64,000 nucleotides of DNA from Gemmatimonadaceae bacterium (GTDB taxonomy: Bacteria > Latescibacterota > UBA2968 > UBA8231), in the NCBI GenBank assembly GCA_026706075.1, contig JAPOZM010000114.1, positions 17,051 to 81,050 of the forward strand, written 5' to 3'. Within the stretch, counting starts at the first letter, position 1; the number at the start of each line of letters is the position of its first letter. Shown piece after piece: positions 34,020-42,548 of this stretch. Under the pieces are notes generated by a model. That model was given only the letters and a program-made list of their open reading frames with translations, did no database searches and was not told the origin of the DNA. Made by a program: the position numbers and the translations under genes.

Positions 34020-37000
34020 ATGGCGGCCCTGTCTTCACCCTCGAGCATGGATCGATCCCCGACGAGGCACCGCCCGGACCGTGCCCTTCCCGCCCTCGTC
34101 TGCCTCGCCCTTCTGGGGGCGGTCCCCGCATGGTCCGACGCCGATGACGAGTGGCGGCTGGCCCGCAACCTGTACCGCCAGATGGCCGACTACGCCACCG
34201 CGGCCCAGCTGTTCGCCGACTTCATCCGCAACCACCCCGGCCACGCCAACGTGCCCGATGCCCGGCTCCTGCTGGCCCGCTCCTATGCCCGCAGCTCTCG
34301 CTGCGCAGAGGCCGTGCCTGCGTACGACAGCTTTGTCGAGCGACACTCCGGGCATCTCTCGGTGGCCGAGGCCCGGCGCGAACGCGCCGACTGCCTGCAG
34401 CAACTGGACCGCTTCGAGGAGGCCGCCGAAGCCTTCGAGGAGGTGCAACGCCTCTACAGCGAGAGCGGGTTTGCTCCCGGGGCCCTCCTGCAAGCCGCGG
34501 GCAACCACCTGCGCTCCGGTGACCCGGCCAACGCCGTGCGGCTCTACGACGAGCTCCTGTCCGCGTATGCCGGGACTCGCGAGGCGCGCCAAGGGCGGCT
34601 CCAACTGGCCAGGGTACGTTTTGCCGGCGGGGATCCGGAATCTGCCCAGGAGTTGCTTGGCGAGGTGTGGAAGGCCGCCCCGGCCAGCGAAGAGGCCCGG
34701 CACGCTCTGCTCCTTTCCGGTCAGATCCACCTGTTCCTCAGCCGCACGGCGGCGGGCGCCGCCGCCTTCAGAAGGCTGCATCAGGCCTTCCCCCGCAGCG
34801 CCGAGAGCGACTCCGCCCACCTCGTCCTGGCCAGCCACCTCATGGACCGAGGCCGCTATGACGAAGCGGTGACGGCCTATCGGGAGGCGGCCAGTGCGAT
34901 CCGGGATCCGGGTCGGAGGGCCAGGGCCCAGGTCGGATGCGCCGACGCCCTGCGGGTCTCGGGGCGTCACGAGGAGGCCCTGGCGCTCTACGAGCCCCTG
35001 TCGCAGGCCGGCGCCACCGGTGTGGAGGACCCCTTGCGTGGCCGCGCCATGCTCGGCCGCGCGATCTCTCTCGGACAGACCGGGCGGTTCGCACCCGCGG
35101 TCCGCCTGTTCCTGGACCTCGTGCATAGCCCTTCCAGGGGGGGTGCCCCCCCGGCGCACGAGGCCGCGGCCGTGCGTCAACTCGGGGCCCTCTACCGCCT
35201 GCAGGGGGATCTCCCCCGGGCCCGCTCCTGGTTCCTCCGCTACCTCGACGATGCCGAGCGCCTGGGGGCCGACTTCCCGGAGACGGAGGCCGAGCGCGAC
35301 CTCACCCGCCTTCACCTTGCCCAGGTCTACGACGCCAGCGGCTACCATGACGAAGCGGTCCGGTTGTTCACGGCCCTGAGTCGAGACTCCGGTCCGGTGG
35401 CCGCGGATGCCCAGTACGGACTCGCAGACTCCTACGACGGCGCCGGCGCCCGCAGACTGGCGGTCGCCGAGTACCGCAACTTCATCGAGCGTTTTCCGCG
35501 CCATCCCCGCGCCCCCCGGGTGAGGCAGCGCCTCGAATATCTCGACGGTTACACCATCACAGACGCGGACGGCCTCGCGCTGGCCCTGCAACAGAAGTGG
35601 ATCGACGAGCTGACCGGAGTGCCGCGCCGCCGGATCCTGCTCGACGTGGCCCGCATCCTGCGCGATCACCAGGACTTCCCGGGGGCGGTGCGGGCCTGGG
35701 GCATCTATGCCGCCTCCTACCCGGACGACCCGTCCGCGGCGGAGGCCCGGTTCCATCTGGCCGACTGCCTCTACCGGCTCGCCCGCCAGCGTCAACTCGA
35801 AGGGCGGAGCGCCGCCAGCGACTCCCTGCACGCCCTGGCCCTGGAGGAAGACGCCCTGCTGGGGGAGAGCGGGGCCGGGGAGTGGTCGAGGATGGCCCAG
35901 CTTCGCCGTGCGGAATCGATCGCCGACTCCGCGCCCGAGGACCGGAGACAGGTCACGTTGGAGGACGGCTACGTTTCCTTCCTCGAGCAGAACCCGTTGT
36001 CGGAGGACACCCGCGAGACCCGCGCTCGTGCCCTGATCGGCCTCGCCGACGCACGGCTCGAGGCCGCCCATGGCGATTCCGGCCGGCTGGCTCTGGCGGA
36101 CTCGGTGTACGCCCGTCTGCTGAGCGAGGCCGGCGACACCGAATGGGCGCCCCGAGCCCGCTTCGGCCGGGCCGTCGTGCGCTTGCGGACGGGAGAGATC
36201 GAGGCGGCGGTCGACGCCTTGAGCGCCCTCCTCCCCCAGGTCTCCGGCAGCGGTCTGCAGCCGCGCGTACTGGCCACCCTCGGAGCCGCCTTGGCACGCG
36301 GGGGCCGGTTCGAGGAGGCGGCCATGACCCTCAGCGAGCTCCAGGCCTATCCCGACTTCGAGGGGCGGCGGGAGTCGCAGGAACTCCTGGCGGACATCCA
36401 CTTCCGCCTCGGAGAGCCGCGCCGAGCGGGCGAACTGCTCTCGTCCCTGGCCTCCACCGATCCCGATGGCGATGTGGACGGGTCGCTGCGCTACCGCCTT
36501 GCCCGCGCCCATGACCTGGCGGGGGACCTCCCGACGGCCCTGACCCTCTACGAGCGCCTGCTCACCGAGGGTGCCGGTTCCGCGGATTCCCTGCAGCTGG
36601 CGAGGGGCCGGCTGCTCGTCCGCCTCGGACGGGCCGACGAGGCGTTGGCTGCGTATTCCAGGGTCCGGGGCCCGGCGCGCGCCTCGGCGGACCTGGGCGC
36701 CGGCGCGCTCCACTTCGAGGCGGAGCGCTACGGCAGGGCCTGGACCCTCTACGCGCCCCGGCTCGGGAGCGACGAAGCCACGGCAGGCGATGTCGGCCGT
36801 GCCGTGGTCAGCCTCTTCGAGCTGGGCAGGACGAAGGAGGCCAAGAGCCGGGCCAAGGAACACCGGAAGCGCTTTGGCGACGACGGCGTGTGGCCCTATC
36901 TGTTCCGTCTGTACGAGGGCCGGGGACTGCTGAAGGCGGGCAAGTGGGAGGCGGCGCGCAAGCACTTCGCAGAGGTCTCCGACGACGCCGCCAGGAAGCC

Positions 37001-37811
37001 CGCTCAGGCCTCCTGGGCCCGGGACCCGGATGGCCTGCTGGCGCGCATGGCCTCCGACCCGGCCGGCGCCGGCGCCTACCTCGCCGCAACGGCGGAGTGG
37101 GAACGCATGCGTTCCGAGCCCAGCGAGGAGAGCACCGCCCAGGCCCTGAAGGCCCAGTCCGACTTCGCCGCCGGTTACCCGGACTCACCCTTCTCGGCCG
37201 ATGTCCATCTCCGACTCGGGGCCTTTCATCAGACCCTGGGCAACCTGCTTCCGGCGGCGGGCGCGTACCGCCGCGTCCTCGAGTCGCCCCGGGCGACCCG
37301 GGCGCAGCGCCAGGAAGCCGCTTACAAGCTGTTGCGCTGCTACTCGCGGCTCTACCAGTGGGACGAGGCGCTGCGGGTGGCGCGGCGCATCGAGGACGAG
37401 TTTCCCAGGCACCCGGACCGCCGGGACGTTCAACTGGAGATCGGATACATCCTCAAAGAGACGGGCCAGTACGGAGCGGCCATCTCCTACCTGGAGGAAG
37501 TATTGGAGTGGGCGAAGGGAGAGGACGCGGCCGAGGCCCGCTACTACATCGGTCAGTGCTACCAGAACATGAGCGAGTACCGGATGGCGATCCAGGCTTT
37601 TGCCCAGGTCGCCTTCCACGGCGCAGATGCCAGCGTCAACTGGATCAACTCCGCGGACTTCCAGCGCGCCGGCTGCCACGAGCAGCTGGGAGAGTTCGAC
37701 CAGTCGCGCAGCATCTTCCAGAGGATCATCAACCGCGAAGGCGCCGGCAGCGAGTACGGCCGCGCCGCCCACGAGCGCATCCAGGGGCTTCCTGAAGGCA
37801 CCCCCCGCTAA
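34020..37811 (+). CDS. Very large periplasmic tetratricopeptide-repeat protein
   Basis: The 1263-residue product has an N-terminal signal region (core ALPALVCLALLGAVPAWS) and is otherwise almost entirely TPR-like helix pairs with repeated A-x-x-L/Y-x-x-G-x-Y motifs. Examples are EAVPAYDSFVERHSGH, EALALYEPL and AISYLEEVLEW. I count well over twenty repeats by eye. It would be a periplasmic scaffold. ATG 34020 gives a long N-terminal lead; ATG 34047 (MDRSPTRHR) is an alternative. The gene heads an apparent operon with a sigma-54 activator, HtrA and an M24 peptidase, after a strong promoter and leader hairpin. TPR giants near HtrA often belong to outer-membrane or secretion systems, but its partner is unknown. 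Confidence 0.75.
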   Translation: MAALSSPSSMDRSPTRHRPDRALPALVCLALLGAVPAWSDADDEWRLARNLYRQMADYATAAQLFADFIRNHPGHANVPDARLLLARSYARSSRCAEAVPAYDSFVERHSGHLSVAEARRERADCLQQLDRFEEAAEAFEEVQRLYSESGFAPGALLQAAGNHLRSGDPANAVRLYDELLSAYAGTREARQGRLQLARVRFAGGDPESAQELLGEVWKAAPASEEARHALLLSGQIHLFLSRTAAGAAAFRRLHQAFPRSAESDSAHLVLASHLMDRGRYDEAVTAYREAASAIRDPGRRARAQVGCADALRVSGRHEEALALYEPLSQAGATGVEDPLRGRAMLGRAISLGQTGRFAPAVRLFLDLVHSPSRGGAPPAHEAAAVRQLGALYRLQGDLPRARSWFLRYLDDAERLGADFPETEAERDLTRLHLAQVYDASGYHDEAVRLFTALSRDSGPVAADAQYGLADSYDGAGARRLAVAEYRNFIERFPRHPRAPRVRQRLEYLDGYTITDADGLALALQQKWIDELTGVPRRRILLDVARILRDHQDFPGAVRAWGIYAASYPDDPSAAEARFHLADCLYRLARQRQLEGRSAASDSLHALALEEDALLGESGAGEWSRMAQLRRAESIADSAPEDRRQVTLEDGYVSFLEQNPLSEDTRETRARALIGLADARLEAAHGDSGRLALADSVYARLLSEAGDTEWAPRARFGRAVVRLRTGEIEAAVDALSALLPQVSGSGLQPRVLATLGAALARGGRFEEAAMTLSELQAYPDFEGRRESQELLADIHFRLGEPRRAGELLSSLASTDPDGDVDGSLRYRLARAHDLAGDLPTALTLYERLLTEGAGSADSLQLARGRLLVRLGRADEALAAYSRVRGPARASADLGAGALHFEAERYGRAWTLYAPRLGSDEATAGDVGRAVVSLFELGRTKEAKSRAKEHRKRFGDDGVWPYLFRLYEGRGLLKAGKWEAARKHFAEVSDDAARKPAQASWARDPDGLLARMASDPAGAGAYLAATAEWERMRSEPSEESTAQALKAQSDFAAGYPDSPFSADVHLRLGAFHQTLGNLLPAAGAYRRVLESPRATRAQRQEAAYKLLRCYSRLYQWDEALRVARRIEDEFPRHPDRRDVQLEIGYILKETGQYGAAISYLEEVLEWAKGEDAAEARYYIGQCYQNMSEYRMAIQAFAQVAFHGADASVNWINSADFQRAGCHEQLGEFDQSRSIFQRIINREGAGSEYGRAAHERIQGLPEGTPR

Positions 37812-37911
37812 GGGCTGCTCCCGCATGATCCGCAAAGAGTCGCTCCCTCCCCGACAGAGACGGGAGTCCCACCGGGGGCGTTCGATCTCCAGCCGCCTCT
37901 TCTGACTCACC

Positions 37912-39420
37912 ATGGCCCGCACCCGCTACCTGCTGCTCACGCAAGACCCCGGACTGGCCGCCGCCTGCAGCCGCGAACTGCGGGCCGGGTCGGCAGAGGT
38001 CATAGAGGTACGCGATGCCGGCAGGCTCTCCGCGCTCCTCGACCGGGGCGCGGGTCTCGTCCTCGTCGATCTCAACCTCCCCGACCTCAGCCTGCAGTCG
38101 ATCGCCGAAGTGCTGGCCGAGCACCGGGAGTTGCCGGTCGTGGTCCTGGCCGCGGGCTCCACTGCCGCCTGGGACGAGCTCTCCCGGGGCAGTCCCCTCG
38201 AGCAGGTGGTCGAAGTGCCGGTCGACGGCGGCCAACTCACGGCGGCCGTCTCCCGCTTGCTGGAGCGCAGCCGCTTCCTGTGCGAAAACCTGGTCGGCAA
38301 CTCCGAGGCCATCCGAACCCTCCGCGAGCAGATCCTTCTCGTGGGCCCGACCCCGGTGACCGTCCTCATCACCGGGGAGAGCGGCTCCGGCAAGGATGTG
38401 GTGGCCCGCGCCCTACACCACTTCAGCGGCCGCGACGACAAGCCCTACAAGCCGATCAACTGCGCCGCCATCCCCGAGAACCTCCTGGAGAACGAGCTGT
38501 TCGGCCACGAGCGCGGCGCCTTCACCGACGCCCGCTCGCAGACGCGGGGGATCTTCGAGCAGGCCCACCAAGGCACGGTGTTCCTCGACGAGATCGGAGA
38601 GATGGCCCGCTCGGCGCAGGTGCGCCTGCTGCGCGTCCTCGAGGAGCGCCGCGTCACCCGTATCGGCGGCGACCAGTCGATCGAAGTCGACGTGCGCATG
38701 CTGGCGGCCAGCAACAAGGACCTGCTCTCCTCGGTGAGCCGCGGCGAGTTCAGACGCGATCTCTACCACCGCCTGAAGGTCGTCGAGCTCTACCTGCCAC
38801 CGTTGCGCGAGAGGCGCGCTGACATCCCACTGCTCCTCGAGCACTTCGTCCAGATCTACAGCCGGGGTCAGAAGGACCACAGCCGTTTCCACGGGTTCAC
38901 CCCGCGGGCCCTCGACCTTCTCGCGGAGTACGACTGGCCAGGAAACGTCCGTGAGTTGCGCAACCTGGTGGAACATCTGGTCTTCCTGGGCCCGGCGGGC
39001 CGGGTCGACGCCGACGACCTGCTCCCCCACCTGGAGCGGGAGCCGGACCTCGGTGTGAACCTGCCCGTGCCAACGCTCAAGACCCCCGACCAGTCGGAGC
39101 GCGAGCTGATCTACTTCGCCCTGCTCGACCTCAAGCGGGAGGTTGCCGACCTGAGGCGAACCATCGAGGAGGGCAGGGAGACGGCCGTACCTCGTCCGCT
39201 GCGCCCCGTGTACCAGGTCGACGCGGACGCGGTGGCAGGCGCCGCCTCCGACCTGGGGGAGGACGATGACGGAGTGCTGTCGTCGCTGAAGGAGCTGGAG
39301 CGAGACGCCATCGCCCGGGCCCTGGAGCAGGTGGGCAACAACCGCCGCAAGGCGGCCGAGCTTCTCGGGATCGGCGAGCGCACCCTGTACCGGAAGCTCG
39401 ACAAGTACGGGTTCAAGTGA
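37912..39420 (+). CDS. Sigma-54-dependent transcriptional activator with degenerate receiver domain
   Basis: The 502-residue protein is built as a bacterial enhancer-binding protein. Residues 1-120 are receiver-like with a candidate phospho-acceptor D53, but the conserved threonine (AAGS) and lysine (VEVPVDGG) are replaced. The AAA+ domain has Walker A GESGSGKD (155-162), a Walker B VFLDEIG and the sigma-54 contact loop GAFTDA (202-207), where GAFTGA is standard. R-finger motifs (RRDLYHRL) are present. A Fis-type helix-turn-helix ends the protein (NNRRKAAELLGIGERTLYRKL). No partner histidine kinase is adjacent. The stop overlaps the htrA start by 4 bases. It probably regulates its own operon or envelope genes at sigma-54 promoters. 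Confidence 0.9.
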   Translation: MARTRYLLLTQDPGLAAACSRELRAGSAEVIEVRDAGRLSALLDRGAGLVLVDLNLPDLSLQSIAEVLAEHRELPVVVLAAGSTAAWDELSRGSPLEQVVEVPVDGGQLTAAVSRLLERSRFLCENLVGNSEAIRTLREQILLVGPTPVTVLITGESGSGKDVVARALHHFSGRDDKPYKPINCAAIPENLLENELFGHERGAFTDARSQTRGIFEQAHQGTVFLDEIGEMARSAQVRLLRVLEERRVTRIGGDQSIEVDVRMLAASNKDLLSSVSRGEFRRDLYHRLKVVELYLPPLRERRADIPLLLEHFVQIYSRGQKDHSRFHGFTPRALDLLAEYDWPGNVRELRNLVEHLVFLGPAGRVDADDLLPHLEREPDLGVNLPVPTLKTPDQSERELIYFALLDLKREVADLRRTIEEGRETAVPRPLRPVYQVDADAVAGAASDLGEDDDGVLSSLKELERDAIARALEQVGNNRRKAAELLGIGERTLYRKLDKYGFK

Positions 39421-40856
39421 CCGGCTCGGCGCTCCGGAGACTGGCGGCAGCGTGGCTGCTGGCCTGCACCGCATCCGTGCCGGCGGCGGGTCAGTCCGGA
39501 CTGGAGCGGTTCGAGGACCTGAGCCGCTCCTTTCGCTCCGTCTACGATCGTGTCGCTCCCGCCGTGGTCCTGATCCAGACCTTGGGAGAGATGCAGCGCC
39601 TGCCGCGGTTCCATCCCCCGGTCCCACCCCGGGGAGACGGAGACGGGCTCAGCGGCCTCGGCTCGGGGGTGATCGTCTCAGCCGCCGGCCACATCCTCTC
39701 AAACCACCACGTGATCAAGGGGGCCGACTCGATACGGGTGACCCTCCACGACCGCCGGCGCTTCCCCGCCCGGGTGGTCGGGGTGGACTCGCTCATCGAC
39801 ATCGCCCTGCTGGAGATCGACGCTCCGGGCCTGCCTGTCGCCTCCCTCGGCCGGTCCGAGGACCTGCTGATCGGCGACTGGGTGCTCGCCATCGGCTATC
39901 CCCTGGGCATGGGGACCACCCTGACCCACGGCATCGTCAGCGCCCTCGGCCGTCGGGCCCGGGTAATCGAGGACGACTACGGCATCGAGAGCTTCATCCA
40001 GACGAACGCGGTGATCAACCCCGGCAACTCCGGGGGGCCTCTCCTGGATCTGCAGGGACGAGTGGTCGGCATCAATACCGCCATCTCCACCCGGACCGGC
40101 TTCTTCATGGGCTACGGCCTGGCGGTCCCCATCGACCTGGCCCGGGAAGCGATGGACGACTTCCTTGTGTACGGCCGGGTCGTGCGAGGCTACCTCGGGG
40201 TAGAGATAAGCGATGTCGACGACGAGTTGGTCCGGCGCGAGGATCTGGACCTGTCGCCGCCGCGAGGTGTCTACATCACGCGCATCGAGCCGCGCGCACC
40301 CGCCGACCGCAGCGGCCTGTCGGTAGGCGACGTGGTGCTCGCCATCGACGGACAGCCGGTGGACCTGACCAACGAGGTGCAGACCCGCATCTATGGCCGG
40401 GACCCGGGGGAGAGGGTGGAGCTCACCGTCCTCCGCGCCGGCCGGCGGCAGCTGGTTCCGGTCGTCCTCGGCGAGCGGGAGGAGAGCCTGCTACTTGCTC
40501 GCGGACGGCTTCTGGCGCGGCGGCTGGGCCTGACCCTCGGATCGATGGCGGGCGATCAGGCCCTCCGTCTCGGCTTCACCCGGGAGGAGGCGCGCAGACT
40601 GAAGCTGCCCGAGAGCGCCGGTGTGGTGGTCATCACCGGAGTCGAGCCCGGGAGCCCGGCGGCGCGGCTCGGATTGGAGGTGGACGACGTCATCACCGAG
40701 ATCGACCGGACCGCCGTCGTCTCCCTCGATCAGTTCGTTCGCCACCTGGCGCGACTGAAAGCGGGGAAGTCGGCTCTACTCTGGCACTGGCGCCAGGGCC
40801 GGGGCATCGATGTGCGCGCCCTTCCCATTCATGCGGTTGAGGAGAACCCGCCATGA
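39417..40856 (+). CDS. HtrA/DegP-family periplasmic serine protease with two PDZ domains
   Basis: The 479-residue product begins at a GTG overlapping the previous stop and has a signal peptide (core LAAAWLLACTASVPAAG). The trypsin-like domain (about 30-235) has the catalytic triad H98 (SNHHVI), D128 (DIALLEI) and S205 (GNSGGPL). Two PDZ domains follow at about 255-350 and 390-470 (VDDVITEIDRTAV). It would degrade or refold damaged periplasmic proteins. Co-expression with a sigma-54 activator and the TPR protein suggests an envelope stress unit. Overlap with the M24 gene is 4 bases (ATGA). Confidence 0.9.
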   Translation: MTGSALRRLAAAWLLACTASVPAAGQSGLERFEDLSRSFRSVYDRVAPAVVLIQTLGEMQRLPRFHPPVPPRGDGDGLSGLGSGVIVSAAGHILSNHHVIKGADSIRVTLHDRRRFPARVVGVDSLIDIALLEIDAPGLPVASLGRSEDLLIGDWVLAIGYPLGMGTTLTHGIVSALGRRARVIEDDYGIESFIQTNAVINPGNSGGPLLDLQGRVVGINTAISTRTGFFMGYGLAVPIDLAREAMDDFLVYGRVVRGYLGVEISDVDDELVRREDLDLSPPRGVYITRIEPRAPADRSGLSVGDVVLAIDGQPVDLTNEVQTRIYGRDPGERVELTVLRAGRRQLVPVVLGEREESLLLARGRLLARRLGLTLGSMAGDQALRLGFTREEARRLKLPESAGVVVITGVEPGSPAARLGLEVDDVITEIDRTAVVSLDQFVRHLARLKAGKSALLWHWRQGRGIDVRALPIHAVEENPP

Positions 40857-41986
40857 CCGGAGCCCCGGTCGATCTGAACGGAGCCGACGCACTGCTGATG
40901 GTGGGCGACTCCGAGCGCAATGCGGACCTGTTCTGGGCGACCGGATTCCGGGCTCCCGATCCCTTCATCTACCTGGCCTCGACCGATGCCGCCTGGGTCG
41001 TGGTCAAGGATCTGGAGCTGGATCGGGCTCGGGAGGAAGTGCGCGGGGCGGAGGTGCTGGCCGGCTCCAGGTACGAAGCCCGGGGCGACGAACCGGCAGC
41101 GGGCGGACAGCTCGGCGAGATCCTGCGCAGCCTGCAGTTGCGACGCCTGCTGGTGCCCCCCGACTTCCCGGTGCATACCGCCGACGATCTGAGGGCCGCG
41201 GGGTTTGGCCTGGCCGTCGCCGAGCCTCCCCTGTTTCCGCAGCGGGCGATCAAGTCCGAGGAGGAGGTAGCCGCCATCGCCCAGGCGCAGAAAGGGGCGG
41301 AACGGGCCATGGAGGCGGCCCTGGCCATGATCGGGGAGTCCTCGGTACGGGACGATCTGCTCCTGGGGCCGGAGGGGCCTCTGACCTCGGAAGCGGTCCG
41401 GCGGCGCATCCACCACGTCCTGCTCGACTGCGACTGCCATGGCGAGCACACGATCGTAGCCGGCGGCGAGCAGGCGATCGATCCCCACCAGGGCGGCCAT
41501 GGCCCCCTGCCCGCCCACCAGCCGATCATCATCGACATCTTCCCCCGCCACTCCGTGAGCGGCTATTTCGGCGACATCACGCGCACCGTCGTCCGGGGCC
41601 GGGTCTCCGCGGAGGTGCAGCGGCTCCACGAAGTCGTTGCGGCGGCCCAGCAGGGGGCTCTGGAGAGCATCCGCGACGGCGTCGACGGGGCGGAGGTGCA
41701 CCAAGCCGTGATCCGAGGTTTCGCCTCCGCCGGGTACGAGTCCGGAGAGATCGACGGCCGCATGCAGGGATTCTTCCACGGCACGGGCCATGGTCTCGGC
41801 CTCCAGATCCACGAAGCCCCGTACATCTCCCGGCCTTCCTGCCGACTCGAGACGGGACAAGTCGTCACCGTGGAGCCTGGCCTCTATTACGCCGGCCTCG
41901 GCGGCTGCCGCATCGAGGATCTGGTAGTCGTGGAGGAGGGCGGCTGCCGCAATCTCACGACCTTCCCCAAGACCCTCTCCGTCTGA
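40853..41986 (+). CDS. M24-family peptidase, Xaa-Pro aminopeptidase-like
   Basis: The 377-residue product is a pita-bread metallopeptidase. The five metal ligands appear in order: D in IDIFPR, D in GYFGDITRT, H in GTGHGLGLQIHE, E in VTVEPG and E in RIEDLV. The N-terminal about 150 residues are the creatinase-like domain. No signal peptide is present, so it should be cytoplasmic and cleave N-terminal residues before proline. It ends the four-gene rightward unit. Substrate specificity is inferred from the family only. Confidence 0.88.
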   Translation: MTGAPVDLNGADALLMVGDSERNADLFWATGFRAPDPFIYLASTDAAWVVVKDLELDRAREEVRGAEVLAGSRYEARGDEPAAGGQLGEILRSLQLRRLLVPPDFPVHTADDLRAAGFGLAVAEPPLFPQRAIKSEEEVAAIAQAQKGAERAMEAALAMIGESSVRDDLLLGPEGPLTSEAVRRRIHHVLLDCDCHGEHTIVAGGEQAIDPHQGGHGPLPAHQPIIIDIFPRHSVSGYFGDITRTVVRGRVSAEVQRLHEVVAAAQQGALESIRDGVDGAEVHQAVIRGFASAGYESGEIDGRMQGFFHGTGHGLGLQIHEAPYISRPSCRLETGQVVTVEPGLYYAGLGGCRIEDLVVVEEGGCRNLTTFPKTLSV

Positions 41987-42097
41987 TCAGGGCGGCTCCT
42001 GCGAGCGCGCCGGTTGCTCCATTTGCCGCGCCCGCCAACCTTGAGGATCTTCAATAGACAATATCCTTCTTCCCCCGGCCCCTGATCGAGTGCCGCC

Positions 42098-42538
42098 ATG
42101 AGATGGGCCTTCGCCCTCGGTTCCGCCGCTGCCGCCGCCGGCGTCATCGCCCTCCTCGCCCTGGGCATCCGCCAGTCGGCGAGCCGTCACATGACCCTCG
42201 ACCTCCTGCTGGCCGAGGCTCACACCCTCACCCAAGACCGTCGCATCCAACTCGGCGGCTGCACCGTCGTCCCCGGCACCATCGAGTGGGACGAGTATCG
42301 CCACCGGCCCCGATTTCAGATCACCGACGGCGAGCGCCGGCTGGCCGTCCGCTACACGGGCAACTCGGTACTTCCCGACACCTTCCAGGATCGCGCCCAA
42401 GTGGTGCTCGAAGGCCGCTTCGTTCCCGCCCAGCAACGCTTCGAGGCCGAGGTCGTGCAGGCCAAGTGTCCATCCAAGTACGAGGGCCAGAGCTACGGCG
42501 ATCACCCGGAGGCGTTGAAGCCAACGGGCAGCATCTGA
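42098..42538 (+). CDS. ccmE: Cytochrome c maturation protein CcmE, CxxxY variant
   Basis: The 146-residue haem chaperone has an N-terminal membrane anchor (FALGSAAAAAGVIALLALGI) and an OB-fold domain. In most CcmE the haem-binding residue is histidine in an H-x3-Y motif; here it is C124-x3-Y128 (CPSKY). Cysteine-type CcmE with CxxxY are known from Desulfovibrio and archaea, so this is a true variant, not damage. It starts the ccm operon after a 111-base gap. No clear promoter is visible; a TTGAGG and TATCCT pair upstream is too closely spaced. Confidence 0.9.
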   Translation: MRWAFALGSAAAAAGVIALLALGIRQSASRHMTLDLLLAEAHTLTQDRRIQLGGCTVVPGTIEWDEYRHRPRFQITDGERRLAVRYTGNSVLPDTFQDRAQVVLEGRFVPAQQRFEAEVVQAKCPSKYEGQSYGDHPEALKPTGSI

Positions 42539-42548
42539 CCCCGGCGGC

